Positions 8,312 through 16,534 of a stretch of 64,000 bases of DNA are shown here, piece after piece. A model generated the notes under the pieces. That model searched no databases. It saw only the letters and a program-made list of their open reading frames with translations, and had not been told where the DNA came from. Each line of letters starts with the position of its first letter. Positions within the stretch are counted from its first letter, which is position 1. The translations under genes were made by a program, and so were the position numbers. This stretch comes from an uncultured Prevotella sp. (GTDB lineage Bacteria > Bacteroidota > Bacteroidia > Bacteroidales > Bacteroidaceae). The stretch covers positions 36,047-100,046 of the forward strand of contig UQFS01000010.1 in assembly GCA_900540375.1 (NCBI GenBank), read 5' to 3'.

Positions 8312-9226
8312 ATGAAGAGCAAAGGCTATATCTATAATCATAACGACAGGCTGGTGATGATCTTTCTGCTGTCACTGGCCTTGGTGGGTATACTTCTGAT
8401 GATCTTTGTGGGCGGTGACGGCTCGCAAATGACGCCGGACGAAGACGCTGCAGTCGTGGCGACAAAAGACCGGAAAGACAATCTGACTTACGCCCAGTCC
8501 GTGGCTCATCACGCCCGCTTCGCCTTCGACCCGAACACGGCCGACAGCACCGAGCTGCTGAGACTGGGACTGCAACCCTGGCAGGTACGCAGCATCTATA
8601 AATATCGGGCGGCAGGCGGCGTATACAGCAGGAAGGAAGACTTTGCACGGCTCTACGGACTGACAAAGAAACAGTACGAGGAACTGGCACCCTACATCCG
8701 TATCAGTAGCGACTATCAGCCGGCGGCAGACTATTATGGATACGAAAGGCGAGGATACGGCGGTGGGACGACACGGACGATACGCACTGAAAATGACACC
8801 ACCCGGCATTATGACTATCCTCATAAACTCAGCGCAGCAGAACACGTGAACCTGAATCTCGCCGACACCAATATGCTGAAACGTGTGCCGGGTATCGGTT
8901 CGTACTGGGCACGTCGCATCATCAGCTATCGAGATCGCTTAGGCGGCTTCGTGTCGCAAAGCCAGCTGAAGGAGATCGACGACGAATTCCCACAGGCAGC
9001 CATTCCCTATCTGAAGATAGCGTTGGGCGATGTGCATAAACTGAACGTGAACACACTGACATTGGGCGAACTGAAGCGGCATCCCTATATCAACTATTAT
9101 CAGGCTAAGGCTATCGTGGACTATCGCCGGTTGCGTGGGCCAATTCACAGTCTGAATGATCTGAGACTCAGCAAGGACTTCCCGCCGGAAGAAATCAAGC
9201 GACTGGAACCCTATGTGACGTTTTGA
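8312..9226 (+). CDS. Membrane-anchored helix-hairpin-helix (ComEA-like) protein
   Basis: This 304-residue protein has one N-terminal membrane helix (~14-35, IFLLSLALVGILLMIFVGG) and then three helix-hairpin-helix modules outside the membrane. These read roughly FDPNTADSTELLRLGL (~72), VNLNLADTNMLKRVPGIGSY (~182) and LNVNTLTLGELKRHPYINYY (~246), separated by a Tyr/Gly-rich stretch. Such modules bind DNA without sequence specificity, as in ComEA. Bacteroidota carry multi-module versions of uncertain role; DNA uptake is possible but unproven, although comF lies 1.2 kb away on the other strand. The gene is monocistronic and convergent with ridA. Confidence 0.85.
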   Translation: MKSKGYIYNHNDRLVMIFLLSLALVGILLMIFVGGDGSQMTPDEDAAVVATKDRKDNLTYAQSVAHHARFAFDPNTADSTELLRLGLQPWQVRSIYKYRAAGGVYSRKEDFARLYGLTKKQYEELAPYIRISSDYQPAADYYGYERRGYGGGTTRTIRTENDTTRHYDYPHKLSAAEHVNLNLADTNMLKRVPGIGSYWARRIISYRDRLGGFVSQSQLKEIDDEFPQAAIPYLKIALGDVHKLNVNTLTLGELKRHPYINYYQAKAIVDYRRLRGPIHSLNDLRLSKDFPPEEIKRLEPYVTF

Positions 9227-9231
9227 GTGAA

Positions 9232-9269
9232 CAAAAAAAGCAGTGTACCCATAGTTGGGCACACTGCTT
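9232..9269 (-). terminator. Intrinsic terminator between the HhH gene and ridA
   Basis: A 14-bp stem (9238-9251 / 9256-9269, one G-U) with a 4-nt loop is followed on the minus strand by a run of T (9232-9237). It therefore terminates ridA best and may also stop the convergent gene. Confidence 0.8.
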
Positions 9270-9278
9270 GACTTATGC

Positions 9279-9656
9279 TTATGCTTTTGCTGCGATGCAT
9301 TCGATCTCGACACGCGCGTTCTTCGGCAATGTCTTGATGGCGACAGCTGAGCGGGCAGGGTAGGGAGCTTGGAAGAACTCAGCATAGACGCTGTTCATGT
9401 CGGCGAAGTCTGCCATGTCGGCCAGGAAGACTGTCGTCTTCACCACGTCGGCCATGGTCAGTCCGGCTTCCTTCAGGATGTGCTGGATGTTGGTAAGACT
9501 TTGACGCGTGAGCTCTTTGATGCCATCCTGTGCGAACTCACCTGTAGCAGGGTCCACGGGAAGTTGTCCACTGACGAAAACGAAGTTACCGGCTTGGATG
9601 GCCTGGCTGTAAGGGCCGATGGCTGCCGGAGCGTTGTTGGTTGCAATCTGTTTCAT
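9279..9656 (-). CDS. ridA: RidA family 2-iminobutanoate/2-iminopropanoate deaminase
   Basis: RidA (YjgF) is a small cytoplasmic trimer that hydrolyses the reactive enamine/imine products of PLP enzymes such as threonine dehydratase, protecting other PLP enzymes. At 125 residues it has the usual family length. Conserved parts seen are the N-terminal AIGPYSQAI, FVSGQLPVDP, and the C-terminal PARSAVAIKTLPKNARVEIE, which carries the substrate-binding arginine. It lies downstream of comF on the same strand with an 89-nt gap and ends in its own terminator, so it is probably transcribed alone or by read-through. Confidence 0.95.
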   Translation of the reverse strand: MKQIATNNAPAAIGPYSQAIQAGNFVFVSGQLPVDPATGEFAQDGIKELTRQSLTNIQHILKEAGLTMADVVKTTVFLADMADFADMNSVYAEFFQAPYPARSAVAIKTLPKNARVEIECIAAKA

Positions 9657-9745
9657 GATATGTTGATATTAGAGTTGAACGATACACCTATTATATATAT
9701 AGGACTTCTTTTTGCTGTTTTTGTATGTTGCAATTTACCTTTGTC

Positions 9746-10450
9746 CTACCGATGCTGCTGCTTGACGATGGCCAGCGAGAAGACGCTGATGCGCACGTCG
9801 CCCGCCAAAGACAGCTGAGCGGCCAGTGCCGTGGTGGTGGCTCCCGTGGTGACCACGTCGTCGACGATGAGCACGTGGCGGTGACGGATCGCTTCGGCAT
9901 CGACGAGCAGGAAGGCGTCTTTTACGTTTTCAAAACGTTGCGCAGTGCTCAGGCTGGTCTGACTCTTGGCAAACGTCGTACGGCGTGCTACGTGAGTGAG
10001 CACCGGTAAGCCGGTGACCTCGCTGATGCCTTGCGCGATGAGCTCGCTTTGGTTGTAGCCCCGTTGTCGCAGTCTCGAATGTGCCAGCGGCACGGGTATG
10101 ATCGCGTCGATGCCGTCGAGAAAGCCCGTCCGCAACATCTGCTGTCCAGCTTCCTCGCCCAGCCAGAGTCCCATCTCGGGGCGGTTGTGGTATTTCAGGT
10201 CAAAGAGGAAGTTGCGACGGTCGTCATACATATAGTAGAATAAGGAGGCACCGCGCTCGAAATTCCGTATCTTGCCATAGAGTCTGTCGACCATCAGATT
10301 GTCGTAAGGACGCTCCAGAAATCCCGTGTAGGGTAGCTCGAGCAGGCAGGACGAGCAGAGTTGAGGCTCGTTGAGAGACAGCCGCCGACCGCAGATCGGG
10401 CAGAAGCGCGGCATGACGAAATCGAGCAGACGGTCAATCCAACTCATCAT
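9746..10450 (-). CDS. comF: ComF family phosphoribosyltransferase-like protein
   Basis: ComF proteins combine a four-cysteine zinc finger with a phosphoribosyltransferase fold and are linked to uptake of transforming DNA and restart of replication. The zinc finger is CPICGRRL...CSSC (~17-36), and the PRPP-binding motif is VLIVDDVVTTGAT (~198-210). The length of 234 residues is typical. The 5' end overlaps the 3' end of recX by 17 nt, so the two genes are co-transcribed and probably translationally coupled. Confidence 0.9.
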   Translation of the reverse strand: MMSWIDRLLDFVMPRFCPICGRRLSLNEPQLCSSCLLELPYTGFLERPYDNLMVDRLYGKIRNFERGASLFYYMYDDRRNFLFDLKYHNRPEMGLWLGEEAGQQMLRTGFLDGIDAIIPVPLAHSRLRQRGYNQSELIAQGISEVTGLPVLTHVARRTTFAKSQTSLSTAQRFENVKDAFLLVDAEAIRHRHVLIVDDVVTTGATTTALAAQLSLAGDVRISVFSLAIVKQQHR

Positions 10451-10928
10451 CGCTGTCGAGATTCTCTTCGCTCACGCTGTCGATGCACTGCTGGATGAGG
10501 TCGAGGGAATAGCCTCGTCCCATGCCAAACTTGATGAGCTTCATGCTACGCTCGTAGTCGCTGTCGGCCTTGATGGTCGGCCACTTGGCGCGGAGCAACG
10601 GACGCAACTGCTCGAGATAAGCGCTGTCGGGCACACGGTCGAGCATGGGCGTGTAGACATCAGCCGACACACCTTTGGCGTAGAGCGCCTGTTCGATCTT
10701 GCGGCGTCCCCATTGGTTGAAGCGTATCTTGTCTTCGACGAAGGCCTCGGTATAGCGGCTGTCGTCGACGTAGTGGTTGGTCACGAGATAGTCGATGACC
10801 GTCTGCCGGTCTTCAGCACTGATGCCCCACTGCCGCAGTTTCTTGTCCATCTCGCCCGTGCAGTGCTCGGCTTTGGCACAGAGGGCGGCGAGCTTTGCCG
10901 TGGCTCGCGCGGTTTCCTCGTTGATCAT
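10434..10928 (-). CDS. recX: Regulatory protein RecX
   Basis: RecX binds RecA filaments and restrains recombination and SOS induction. The 164-residue product has the three-helix tandem repeats typical of the family, for example MDKKLRQWGISAEDRQTVIDY (~27) and YTEAFVEDKIRFNQWGRRKI (~58). It overlaps comF by 17 nt and follows prmC after 40 nt, giving a prmC-recX-comF order on the minus strand. recA is not in the window. Confidence 0.9.
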   Translation of the reverse strand: MINEETARATAKLAALCAKAEHCTGEMDKKLRQWGISAEDRQTVIDYLVTNHYVDDSRYTEAFVEDKIRFNQWGRRKIEQALYAKGVSADVYTPMLDRVPDSAYLEQLRPLLRAKWPTIKADSDYERSMKLIKFGMGRGYSLDLIQQCIDSVSEENLDSDDELD

Positions 10929-10968
10929 GGTCGGTTTCCTTTTATAGATTTTATAGACTTTATAGCAG

Positions 10969-11868
10969 CTATCCTCGCTTTCTTGCAGTTGCGAATCGCT
11001 GTTTGCCGTAGTCGTCGACGAGGATCGTCACTGCTTCATAGCCCAAAGAGACCAGCAGGCTGCTGAGCGCCTTGGCATAGAGCGGATTGATCTCAAAGCA
11101 GAGACGGCCATCGGGTCGCAGTCGTCGCAGCCCCAGCTCAGCGATAGCACGGTAGAAGCGCAGTGGATCGTCATCGGGCACGAAGAGTGCAGTAGACGGC
11201 TCGTAGTCGAGCACGTTGCGTGCCATCGTCGTGCGCTCCTTGTCTGCGATGTAAGGCGGGTTGGAGACGATGCAGTCGTAAAGGCTGACTTCTTCACTTC
11301 TTTCTCCTTTTCTCGCTTCCGAAAACACGTTTTCTTTTGCTTCCGCAAGTACATCTTTTTTCGCCTCCGCAAGCACATCTTTTTGTCGGAAAAGCACCTG
11401 CGCACCCAGCCGCACGGCATTGTCGCGCGCCTGCCGCAGAGCCTCGTCACTGATATCCCAGGCTTCTACCAGGACTTGCGTGGCTTCCAAAGCAACGGTG
11501 ATAGCGATACAGCCCGATCCGGTGCCGATGTCGAGGACATGCGCGACGGTGGGCAGACCGTCCAAGACCAGGCGGCACAAGCCTTCAGTCTCGGGGCGCG
11601 GGATGAGCACGCCGGGAGACACACGGAACGATCGACCAAAGAAGTCGGCTTCACCAAGCACATACTGTACGGGCTCGCCGGCCTCCAGCCGCTGCCATAT
11701 TTCATGCAGCTTTGTTTCGTCGTCTGCCGATAATTCACTAACTTTGCCACAGACAAGGTCAGTGAGACTGAGGCCAAAGGTCGTCTCCAACACCAGTCGG
11801 GTGATGGCCTGTGCCTCCTCTACGGCATAGAGGGGCGTGAGCTGATGCCATAGTTGCTGATAAGTCAT
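10969..11868 (-). CDS. prmC: Peptide chain release factor N5-glutamine methyltransferase PrmC
   Basis: PrmC methylates the glutamine of the GGQ motif of release factors RF1/RF2 using SAM. The SAM-binding loop is VLDIGTGSGCIAI and the catalytic motif is VSNPPYI. The start was placed at MTYQQLW (299 residues); an in-frame ATG nine codons upstream lies before the promoter box. An unusual insertion just before the NPPY strand consists of an in-frame 24-bp tandem repeat encoding KDVLAEAK, KDVLAEAK and ENVFSEAR (about 11320-11395). The rest of the fold looks intact. The promoter box ends almost at the start codon, so the mRNA may be leaderless. Confidence 0.95.
   Translation of the reverse strand: MTYQQLWHQLTPLYAVEEAQAITRLVLETTFGLSLTDLVCGKVSELSADDETKLHEIWQRLEAGEPVQYVLGEADFFGRSFRVSPGVLIPRPETEGLCRLVLDGLPTVAHVLDIGTGSGCIAITVALEATQVLVEAWDISDEALRQARDNAVRLGAQVLFRQKDVLAEAKKDVLAEAKENVFSEARKGERSEEVSLYDCIVSNPPYIADKERTTMARNVLDYEPSTALFVPDDDPLRFYRAIAELGLRRLRPDGRLCFEINPLYAKALSSLLVSLGYEAVTILVDDYGKQRFATARKRG
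11320..11395 (-). repeat. 24-bp in-frame tandem repeat inside prmC
   Basis: On the coding strand three 24-bp units follow each other: AAAGATGTGCTTGCGGAGGC-type, AAAGATGTACTTGCGGAAGC-type, and a diverged GAAAACGTGTTTTCGGAAGC-type. They encode an eight-residue repeat rich in Lys, Glu and Ala that fits an extended loop or helix. Confidence 0.85.
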
Positions 11869-11871
11869 AGT

Positions 11872-11880
11872 GCAAAGATA
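11872..11880 (-). promoter_or_regulatory. -7 promoter box for prmC
   Basis: TATCTTTGC on the minus strand lies 3 nt from the ATG (11868-11866). Transcription would begin at or next to the start codon. Confidence 0.55.
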
Positions 11881-11903
11881 ATAAAAGAATAGCATTTCGG
11901 ACT

Positions 11904-12884
11904 ATGAACACAGAAGAAATCAATAGGGAAACAGATGAAAAATACATGCGGCGTTGCCTGGAGCTCGCCGTCAACGGACGGCAGAACGCCAAGCCGAATC
12001 CCATGGTCGGCGCGGTGATCGTCAGCAGCGACGGCCGCATCATCGGTGAAGGCTACCACGTGCGCTGTGGTGAGGGACATGCTGAGGTCAACGCTTTCGC
12101 TTCCGTGAAACCGGAGGACGAAGCGCTGCTTGGCGGAGCCACTGTCTACGTATCGTTGGAGCCTTGCAGTCACTGGGGCAAGACGCCACCGTGTGCCGAC
12201 CTGATCATCAGCAAGCATGTACGCCGTGTGGTCTGCGGATGCATCGATCCCTTTGCCAAGGTACAGGGACGTGGCGTGAAGAAACTGTGCGACGCGGGCA
12301 TTGAGGTCACTGTCGGCGTGTTGGAAAAAGAGTGTCTGGCGTTGAACAAGCGGTTCATCACGTTCAATACGCACCATCGTCCTTACATTCTGTTGAAATG
12401 GGCACAGTCTGCCGATGGCTTCATCAGTGGCAAGTGCGGTCGGCAAGTCGCTCTTTCGTCGCCGTTCACTCAGATGCTTGTACATAAGCTGCGGGCGGAG
12501 AACGATGCCATCCTCGTCGGTCGGCATACATTCGATGGCGATCGTCCTCAGCTCAACGTTCGTCTGTGGGCCGGTCGCGATCCCGAGCGTCTTGTGCTGA
12601 CGCATCATTGTGAGGGCGTCCCCGAGGGCTTCCGTGCTTTCGACAACATCGACAGTGTCCTCGAATATCTCTATTCCGAGGGCAAGCAAAGTCTGATTGT
12701 CGAAGGGGGAGCTCAGACTTTGCAGGCTTTCCTCGACCGTGGGTTGTGGGACGAGATACGCATGGAGACGGCTCCCGTCACGCTCGCTGCCGGTGTGCGT
12801 GCGCCACAGTTGCCCGAAGGAATGGAGCTGGAGAGTCAGCAAGACTACGGCGGACAGATCATCCGAGTTTATAGGATGGCATAA
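11904..12884 (+). CDS. ribD: Bifunctional riboflavin biosynthesis protein RibD (deaminase/reductase)
   Basis: RibD carries out two steps of riboflavin synthesis: deamination of the pyrimidine ring, then NADPH-dependent reduction of the ribose. The N-terminal deaminase (~1-145) shows the zinc ligands in HAEVNAF and EPCSHWGKTPPC. The C-terminal reductase (~150-326) follows, with SLIVEGGAQTLQAFLDRGLW. The length of 326 is somewhat shorter than the E. coli enzyme (~367) but normal for Bacteroidota. It is divergent from prmC with only 35 nt between the two start codons. No FMN riboswitch fits in that gap, and the other rib genes are not in the window. Confidence 0.95.
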   Translation: MNTEEINRETDEKYMRRCLELAVNGRQNAKPNPMVGAVIVSSDGRIIGEGYHVRCGEGHAEVNAFASVKPEDEALLGGATVYVSLEPCSHWGKTPPCADLIISKHVRRVVCGCIDPFAKVQGRGVKKLCDAGIEVTVGVLEKECLALNKRFITFNTHHRPYILLKWAQSADGFISGKCGRQVALSSPFTQMLVHKLRAENDAILVGRHTFDGDRPQLNVRLWAGRDPERLVLTHHCEGVPEGFRAFDNIDSVLEYLYSEGKQSLIVEGGAQTLQAFLDRGLWDEIRMETAPVTLAAGVRAPQLPEGMELESQQDYGGQIIRVYRMA

Positions 12885-12909
12885 AGAATATCACGAATAT
12901 GTTGATGCT

Positions 12910-12939
12910 CTCTCCCTCCCTTTTAGGAAGGGGAGGGTC
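12910..12939. terminator. C/G-rich hairpin between convergent ribD and transporter genes
   Basis: The sequence CTCCCTCCC...GGGGAGGG can form a short strong stem between two convergent genes. It resembles the other CTCTCC-type hairpins of this window. No clear T-run follows, so it is a weak terminator call. Confidence 0.4.
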
Positions 12940-12943
12940 TTCC

Positions 12944-13906
12944 TTACCACTTCAGCGCTCCGTATTTCTCCTTCACCCAGAGTTGTACGGCATTGATAAG
13001 GTTTTGCCATACCACATAAGCGCAGGGCGCAATGGCAGCGTAGGGGTTGAGAAAGGCCAGCGTGAGCCAAATGCCCACCACCGTATTTTTCTGTCCTAAG
13101 GCTTGCCCGGCGCTGATGCTGTCGCCGTAGTGCGCGCCGACGAACTTGCCCAAACCGAATTGGAAGACAGAGATGAACAATGGGATGACGCACAGAGCTA
13201 CCAGCGTGATGCCTGACACAGGGGCGTGGAGAATGCTCTGCATAGCCAGTCCCATGATGATGGAGAGATTGAAGCTCCACAGATAGAAGCCGAGATTGCG
13301 GCGGTCACGTATCCATTGGGCCACGCGCGGCAGGTAGCGACGTGTGAGCAGAGCCAGACACAGCGGTACGATGAGCACGATGAACACCCGCTTGAGTACC
13401 ATCAGAAAGGCAAAGAGAAAACTGATATCAGCACTCTTCTCCACCATTGGGAAGAAGAGCGGGATGATGACCGACGTGACGCAGTTGGCGATAAGTATAT
13501 ACACGGTCATTGACTCTATGCTTCCTCCAAGTTTCTCTGTGATCACCGGTGCGGCAGCGGCCGTGGGGCAGATGAAGCAGATGAACATTCCTTCGAAGAT
13601 GAGTTTCCATCCTGGTGTTGGTGCGATGGCTACCAATCCGACGCAAATGGCGGAGAGCGCGACACGGATACCCTGCAAGATGAAATGCCACGTGCGGGGT
13701 CGCAACTCCTTTACTTGTATCTTGCAGAAGGTGACGTAGAGAATGAGGAAGATGACGTAGGGCAACAGCGCCACTAACTTGGGTCCCATGAAGTCACCAA
13801 TAGGTTCCAACACGGGTATCTCGGAGAAGAGCAGATAAACCAAGGAGCCCACGCACAGCGCGACCACCAGCGTCCACTGCTTCAAGAATGTCAAGAGCTT
13901 GTTCAT
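12944..13906 (-). CDS. BASS (bile acid:sodium symporter)-like membrane transporter
   Basis: The protein is 320 residues with about nine to ten predicted membrane helices and no signal peptide. Family signs are the PTAAAAPVITEKLGG stretch (~112-127), where BASS proteins have their first crossover segment, and GQKNTVVGIWLTL near residue 270, the second one. Members move organic anions with sodium, but the substrate of this branch is not known. It is monocistronic, convergent with ribD, and 84 nt downstream of the helicase gene's stop codon on the same strand. Confidence 0.75.
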   Translation of the reverse strand: MNKLLTFLKQWTLVVALCVGSLVYLLFSEIPVLEPIGDFMGPKLVALLPYVIFLILYVTFCKIQVKELRPRTWHFILQGIRVALSAICVGLVAIAPTPGWKLIFEGMFICFICPTAAAAPVITEKLGGSIESMTVYILIANCVTSVIIPLFFPMVEKSADISFLFAFLMVLKRVFIVLIVPLCLALLTRRYLPRVAQWIRDRRNLGFYLWSFNLSIIMGLAMQSILHAPVSGITLVALCVIPLFISVFQFGLGKFVGAHYGDSISAGQALGQKNTVVGIWLTLAFLNPYAAIAPCAYVVWQNLINAVQLWVKEKYGALKW

Positions 13907-13990
13907 ACTAACGATTTCTTTCTTTCCTAATTTATAGTTGGTGTAAATCTATGTTGTTGATTTTATCCAAACTATGTCTTACTAAATGAT

Positions 13991-15919
13991 TTATTCTTCT
14001 TTCAATCCCTGCACATAGTCGAAGAGCTTCTTATAGAACGGGTGCTTCGTCATGGTGTCGGCATTGCCGAGGATGATGAGCTTCATGCGGGCACGGGTGA
14101 TGGCCACGTTCATGCGGCGCAGGTCGCGGAGAAAACCGATCTGTCCGTCGTCGTTGGCTCGCACCATGGAGATGAGGATAATGTCACGCTCCTGGCCTTG
14201 GAAGCCGTCGACGGTGTTGACGGTGACGAGATGTCGGAAAGGCTTGAAGAAAGCATCGCGCTTGATGAGGCCACGAAGGTACTGCACCTGCGCACGATAA
14301 GGCGAGATGACGCCCACGTCGATCTGCTCGTCGAGGACGCGCTGCTTGCCGATCTTGGTATAGTAATCGCGCAGCGTGTTGAGGGTGAGTTGTGCCTCGC
14401 CTTTGTTGACGCGGCCAAAGTTCTCACCGACAAACTGCTCACGGAAGTTGGGCTCATCGGGGCCTACTTCCATGTCCGATGTGTCGATCCATTCCATCGG
14501 GATGTCGTAGTCGAGGATGCCACGATGGGCTGTTTGTAGTGCGCTCTCCACCTTACCACCATAGAACCAGTCGGAGCTGAAGCGCATGATGGTGTCGTTC
14601 ATGCGGTATTGCACCTGCAGGAGCGAGACGCACTCGGGCTTATTGTCAACGATGCGCTCCATGAGCGTCTTGCCGAGTCCTGCTTTCATGGCGGCAATGC
14701 TCTTCACCGTGGGTGGAAGCTGGCAATGGTCACCGGCGAGAATCACGCGTCCGGCACGCCGCATGGGTATCCAGCAGGCTGCCTCCAAAGCCTGTGCTGC
14801 CTCGTCGATAAACAGTGTGGAGAACTTCATGCCTTCGAGCAGACGACTGGCCGAACCGACAAGGGTGGACGCGATGACGCGCGCCTCACCGAAGAGTTCG
14901 GCGGTGATGCGGATCTCCAGTTCGGTAGCACGGCTCTTCATCCGCTCCAGCTTTTGGTGATATTTCTCGTCGCGGCCGTGCCTACTCTTGCGCAGTTCAC
15001 GTATCGCCTTACGGATGGCCCATAGTTGTGGATAGTCGGGATGGTCGGCGAAGCGTTGTTCGTAGGTGAAGCCGAGCATCTTGTCGTTGACGCGTGACGG
15101 GTTGCCGATACGCAGCACGTTGATGCCGCGGTCGACGAGCTTCTCGCAGATCCAGTCTACGGCCATGTTGCTTTGTGCGCAGACGAGCACCTGGCTCTCG
15201 CGCATGAGCGTCTCGTTGATGGCTTCAACGAGTGTGGTCGTCTTGCCGGTACCCGGAGGTCCGTGTACCACCATGACATCCTTAGCACAGAGTACCTCGT
15301 TGACAGCGTGTTCCTGCGTGTCATTGAGCCATGGGAAACGCATGGGACCGAAGTGGAAACGCTGGGCCGGCACATGACTGTAGAAGAGATCACGCAGATA
15401 GGCGAGGCGTCCGCTCTTGGCGCGCATCACGCGGTCGAGGGCATCGAACATCGTGCGGTAGCTGGTCTCATCGAACGAGAGCTGCACGCCCACGGGCGCT
15501 TCGCAGCTCTGCACGTCAAGCGCATGACCTTCAGGGATGGTCACTACCATGCGGTCGCCGTCGACATACGACACCGTGCCCGTGAAGCCAAAGAGCTTCG
15601 TCTTCATCTTGGCGGTAGCCTCGGCCTTGTCGTTGCCCAGGCTCTCCTCCATGTGGAAGAATACCACAGGCTTGCCGTATTCGAAGTTGTGCTCTATGCC
15701 CTCGTCGGCAGTGCAGTAGACCTCCAGTGCGAATTGGTTGAGCGAGTTGTAATAGCTCTTACCTACGCGTATGGGATACCAGGCATCGCCACGCTTGACG
15801 CGGCGTGCCATGCCCATGGTGTCGGTTTGTTTGCGGAAAGCCTCACGCTCGGTCTGGTACTCCAACTGCAACAACAGTCGTTGTTGCTGCAGGGCTTGAA
15901 TGGATGATGGTTGTGACAT
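13991..15919 (-). CDS. Superfamily 1 UPF1/IGHMBP2-like helicase
   Basis: This 642-residue protein resembles the SMUBP-2/IGHMBP2 branch of SF1B helicases, which unwind RNA or DNA 5'-3' using ATP. An N-terminal OB/stalk-like part (~1-190) precedes the helicase core. The core shows VVHGPPGTGKTTT (Walker A, ~220), LFIDEAAQALE (motif II), LAGDHCQLPPTVKS (motif III), QYRMNDTIM (motif IV), TVDGFQGQERDIILIS (motif V) and NVAITRARMKLIILG (motif VI). No nuclease domain is evident. It has a consensus promoter and stands alone. The cellular role in Bacteroidota is not established. Confidence 0.9.
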   Translation of the reverse strand: MSQPSSIQALQQQRLLLQLEYQTEREAFRKQTDTMGMARRVKRGDAWYPIRVGKSYYNSLNQFALEVYCTADEGIEHNFEYGKPVVFFHMEESLGNDKAEATAKMKTKLFGFTGTVSYVDGDRMVVTIPEGHALDVQSCEAPVGVQLSFDETSYRTMFDALDRVMRAKSGRLAYLRDLFYSHVPAQRFHFGPMRFPWLNDTQEHAVNEVLCAKDVMVVHGPPGTGKTTTLVEAINETLMRESQVLVCAQSNMAVDWICEKLVDRGINVLRIGNPSRVNDKMLGFTYEQRFADHPDYPQLWAIRKAIRELRKSRHGRDEKYHQKLERMKSRATELEIRITAELFGEARVIASTLVGSASRLLEGMKFSTLFIDEAAQALEAACWIPMRRAGRVILAGDHCQLPPTVKSIAAMKAGLGKTLMERIVDNKPECVSLLQVQYRMNDTIMRFSSDWFYGGKVESALQTAHRGILDYDIPMEWIDTSDMEVGPDEPNFREQFVGENFGRVNKGEAQLTLNTLRDYYTKIGKQRVLDEQIDVGVISPYRAQVQYLRGLIKRDAFFKPFRHLVTVNTVDGFQGQERDIILISMVRANDDGQIGFLRDLRRMNVAITRARMKLIILGNADTMTKHPFYKKLFDYVQGLKEE

Positions 15920-15928
15920 AATAATACT

Positions 15929-15961
15929 GCAAAGTTAGTGTAAACGAGTGGAAGGGCAAAG
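15929..15961 (-). promoter_or_regulatory. Promoter of the UPF1-like helicase gene
   Basis: On the minus strand TTTG, 19 nt, then TAACTTTG: an exact match to the Bacteroidota consensus TTTG-N19-TAnnTTTG. The -7 box ends about 10 nt from the ATG, so the leader is only a few nucleotides. Confidence 0.8.
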
Positions 15962-16044
15962 AAAATGATGTTTTTTCTTTTCATTTCCGAATGCCGCCAA
16001 TATAGTACCGCCAAAATATCATAATACAAATATTGGTGCTTCGT

Positions 16045-16077
16045 TTTGGCTTTCTCCCTCTTTTACGTTATCTTTGC
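16045..16077 (+). promoter_or_regulatory. Promoter of aroQ
   Basis: TTTG at 16045, then 20 nt, then TATCTTTGC at 16069-16077. It lies upstream of the ATG at 16097 and inside a longer in-frame extension, which argues for the later start. Confidence 0.75.
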
Positions 16078-16096
16078 AGTATTGAAAGTGAAAACC

Positions 16097-16534
16097 ATGA
16101 GAAAGATACAGATTATCAACGGACCCAACCTCAACCTGCTCGGTGTGCGCGAGCCGGGCATCTACGGCAGGAACTCGTTTGAGAGCTATCTGCCCACACT
16201 GAAAGCACTGTTCCCCGACGTGCAGATTGACTATTTCCAAAGCAACATAGAAGGAGAGCTCATCGACAAGATGCAACGGGTAGGTTTTGACTATGACGGT
16301 ATCGTGCTCAACGCCGGTGCTTATACCCACACGAGTATTGCACTGCTCGACTGCATCCGTTCGCTGCGCTGCCCCACGGTGGAGGTGCATATCTCCAACG
16401 TGCACCAGCGCGAAGAGTATCGCCATCACTCGATGATCTCGACAGGCTGTCTCGGCGTCATCTGCGGCTTCGGACTGCAAAGCTATGAGCTGGCTATCCG
16501 CGGCATCCTCGCACACCAAAGCGACAAGGCATGA
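16097..16534 (+). CDS. aroQ: 3-dehydroquinate dehydratase, type II
   Basis: AroQ dehydrates 3-dehydroquinate to 3-dehydroshikimate, the third step of the shikimate pathway. The start at MRKIQIINGPNLNLLG gives 145 residues, normal for the dodecameric type II enzyme. Visible motifs are NGPNLNLLG, REPGIYG with the catalytic tyrosine, SNIEGELID, NAGAYTHTS, and VHISNVHQREEYRHHS with the catalytic histidine region. The stop overlaps the start of the following methyltransferase gene by 4 nt (ATGA). No other shikimate genes are nearby. Confidence 0.96.
   Translation: MRKIQIINGPNLNLLGVREPGIYGRNSFESYLPTLKALFPDVQIDYFQSNIEGELIDKMQRVGFDYDGIVLNAGAYTHTSIALLDCIRSLRCPTVEVHISNVHQREEYRHHSMISTGCLGVICGFGLQSYELAIRGILAHQSDKA

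Noticed and set aside
11869..11903. FMN riboswitch before ribD
   Set aside because: Only 35 nt separate the divergent start codons, far too short for the aptamer.
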